From positions 186,001 through 250,000 of the forward strand of contig NW_027183526.1 of assembly GCF_041296385.1 (NCBI RefSeq): a DNA stretch of 64,000 nt, given 5' to 3'. Position 1 is the stretch's first letter; each line of letters begins with the position of its first letter. This stretch comes from Aphelocoma coerulescens (Eukaryota; Chordata; Aves; Passeriformes; Corvidae). Below, piece by piece: positions 61,648 through 64,000 of this stretch. A program made the translations under genes and the position numbers. The notes under the pieces were generated by a model. That model had not been told where the DNA came from, did not search any database, and saw only the letters and a program-made list of their open reading frames with translations.

Positions 61648-63915
61648 TTTGTGATGCTGGGGAACTACAAGGAAGCCTGGCTCCTCTGTGACACCACCAC
61701 AGAAGCTCAGGGGAGCCCTGGAGACCGTGCTGATGCTATTGAACCTGATGCAACCCTGCCTCCTCTGTGACACCACAGAAGCTCTTGGAGCCCTGGAGAC
61801 CGTGGTGATGCTATGGAACCTGAGGCAACCCTGCCTCCTCTGTGACACCACAGAACCTCTGGGAGCCCTGGAGACCGTGCTGATGCTATGGAACCTGATG
61901 CAACCCTGCCTCCACTGTGACACCACAGAAGCTCAGGGAGCCCTGGAGACTGTGGTGATGCTATGGAACCTGATGCAACCCTGCCTCCACTGTGACACCA
62001 CAGAACCTCTGGGAGCCCTGGAGACCGTGCTGATGCTATGGAACCTGATGCAACCCTGCCTCCACTGTGACACCACAGAAGCTCGGGGAGCTCTGCAGAC
62101 CGTGGGGATGCTGGCGAAGCTGACGGAACCCTGGGCACCACAGTGACGCTATGGAACCTGGTGGAACCGAGGGGCCACAGTGACACTGTGGGGCCTTTTG
62201 GAAGCAACAGGACCCTGGTGGGAAGCCACGGGATGATTAATCCTGCACGAACCTGCTCCAGGTGGGCTCCTCTCTCCCGGCTTCCACAGGTGCTGCTAGG
62301 ATCCCACTCCGGCACTGGCTTGGCACGGGCTCACGGCTTCCTTTGGCAATGGCTCTGCTCCAGGATGGCATGCTGCAGAGAATGCAGGTAGATTTTGTGC
62401 TCACTCCTGGCATGCAGCTGGACAATAAAGCCTGATCCAGCCCCCCCTCAGCATATGTCCGGCTCTGGCATTGGGGCGGGGCAACTTTGGGAGCAGCCCC
62501 AGCCCTGCTCCTGCTCCCGGCTGGGCACCCAGCTGCTGGGACACAGGTGTGTCCTGATGCCACCGTCTACTCCTTTGAGAAGGGGAGGACAGAGTGCATC
62601 AGGGAGTTTGGTGTGGCTTACATGCGGCAAGGAGAAGGTGCAGCCCCAAACTGGCTTTCACTTCTAGAACCTTTTGCTATTGCGGGAGCAGCTGCTGGAG
62701 CTTTTCAACCGAGCTGCAAGAGTGAAAAGTGTGATGGCATGTCTATCTGAGAAGGAAGGTTCGGTGCCGCAGCCTGTTGTGCACAATTTATATGCTGATA
62801 AGAGAAGGGGGTGCTTTTGCAACGTTTTCCTTCCTGACACTTCTGTCTCTGTGAGCTTTAGCTGCTTGGACTCAGGGGTACCGAAGGTGTGTGAAAGTGA
62901 CTGGGATGCGAGAATCATGTTGCACAGGGAACAGGGAAGGTCAGCAAATGTTTCCTGTCCTGGCACATCTCTCAGTCTGAACTGCAGCTGCAGATGCTTC
63001 ACTTCCGCCAAGGACTCTGCCACCTTGAGAGAAGGATGCGCTCTATGGAGTTGAGAAAGAAAGTGCGTCTCACTAGCTTCTTTCCTCTACTTCATAGACA
63101 GCAAAGGGGCTATGAAAGGCAGCACTGGCTTTTTGTTCTAGGACTTCTTCTTTACAAGCAGCTGCTGGATGTTTGGAAGGGGGTTTGGGATATGCAAAAA
63201 TGAGAGGCTAAGATGGTAAGAGGGTAAGATGGAAGTCATCTGGCAAAAGCAGAGCTCACAAAAGGGCCAGCTGAGAAAGCTCTTGCTGCCTACAACTTCA
63301 ACTGCACCCCTCAAAGCAGCAGCACACACGCTGCTCTCGGCACTTTCCTTCTCAGCTCTACGCACCATCCTAAGCCTTGCCTCTCCCACACTCAGGATCC
63401 AAAGACAACGGCACCAGGGACTGCTCACACACTAAAGGCACCAGGACAAAAGGCTCACCAGCTTGGCCTTTGCATTCCCGCTGACAGCTCCACAGCTTGA
63501 ACCCAGAGAACTGCCTGCTGCCAACAGCCTTTCCAATCACTCTGAGCACCTCATGACAAGGAGTGTGGGGAATGAATCTCCAGCAGCCTCCTGCCCCAGG
63601 CTGTCCCCCGGGAGCAGCCCTGCTCCAGGCTGTGACTGCCACCTGCACAGCCAAAGGACCCAGAGCCGGTGTTACACACCACGGCTGTGCCTGGCACAGA
63701 GACACCAGTGGCCACACAAGTGGCCATGGCACTGTCCACACACAGTCCCTGCTGCTGCTCCCCCAGCCGCTGGCACCAACTCCCAGCCACCCACTCCTAA
63801 AGCCACGGGGCCCACTGGGACACTGCGGGGGCTCGTGGAAGCCAGCGGCCATTGTGACACAGCGGGGCTGCACAGAGCCCACGGTGCTTTGTGACCCGTG
63901 GCTCCCAGGAGAGCC
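61648..63915. repeat. Satellite monomer S9, 2268 bp
   Basis: Short form, with CTGAGGCAACC, GGTACCG and TTTTGCAACG. Private CpG loss CCAGGCTGTGAC at about 63631. Confidence 0.93.
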
Positions 63916-64000
63916 TTTGTGATCCTGGGGAACTACAAGGAAGCCTGGCTCCTCTGTGACACCACCACAGAAGCTCAGGGGAGCCCTGGAGACCGTGCTG
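63916..64000. repeat. Satellite monomer S10, first 85 bp (cut by window end)
   Basis: Starts TTTGTGATCC like S3 and reaches the first minisatellite copy at 63981. The array therefore continues past the window. Confidence 0.9.

Larger units (their letters stand above)
43494..64000. repeat. Tandem satellite, 2268/2270-bp monomer, nine complete copies plus the start of a tenth
   Basis: Monomers start at 43494, 45762, 48032, 50302, 52572, 54842, 57110, 59380, 61648 and 63916. The 2-bp length difference is GGCACTGGCTTGG against GGCACTGGGGCTTGG. Monomers differ at only a few positions. Each has a 75-bp minisatellite in its first quarter, then mixed-sequence DNA with no recognisable gene. Several 120-270-codon frames are open on both strands, partly because 75 is a multiple of three; none resembles a known protein to me, so they are not called. 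The phase used here is set by the ERV junction, not by any natural boundary. Confidence 0.95.

Overview
The window is animal genomic DNA, most probably avian, made of two tandem arrays that meet at one base-resolved junction (43493/43494). No unique-copy host gene, tRNA, rRNA, CRISPR or prokaryotic feature was seen. The bird assignment is inference. It rests on a betaretrovirus-type (ERVK-like) provirus whose Env resembles the alpharetroviral type, with an internal fusion loop between two cysteines and a CX6CC motif. No host marker gene confirms it.

Positions 1-43493 hold a head-to-tail array of one defective endogenous retrovirus (ERV). There is a partial env, then eight units of 5264-5271 bp (U1-U8), with exactly one LTR between neighbouring internal regions (nine LTRs). 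Each unit reads LTR, lysine-tRNA-type PBS, a 620-bp leader with six to seven hairpin-bearing ~68-bp repeats, a splice donor, a gag/pol fusion, env, and the next LTR. The gag/pol frame runs from Gag matrix through a Pro/Ala-rich region with two PTAP motifs and the start of capsid directly into the C-terminal part of integrase. The rest of capsid, nucleocapsid, protease, reverse transcriptase, RNase H and most of integrase are deleted. The fusion frame is uninterrupted in U4 and U8 (836 codons). U1-U3 and U5-U7 share a TAA at codon 455 (453 in U7, which carries a 2-codon deletion), and U5 also has a +1 frameshift. Env is open (452 codons from the first ATG) in seven of eight units. In U2 a 4-bp deletion removes the membrane anchor. 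The units differ at only a handful of sites, arranged as a mosaic.

Positions 43494-64000 hold nine complete monomers and the start of a tenth of a 2268/2270-bp satellite. Each monomer contains a 75-bp minisatellite (about six copies), itself apparently built on a ~37-bp period, and an AATAAA. The last LTR ends in CA directly against satellite sequence beginning TTTGTG. In every intact satellite junction TTTGTG is preceded by GAGAGCC, so the provirus inserted into a satellite monomer and the ERV then amplified in place. The first monomer beside the ERV carries four CpG-to-TpG/CpA changes that no other monomer shares.

Without RT, protease and nucleocapsid the units cannot replicate alone. Env, myristoylated Gag fragments or packaged RNA could matter only if the array is transcribed or a helper virus is present, which sequence alone cannot show.
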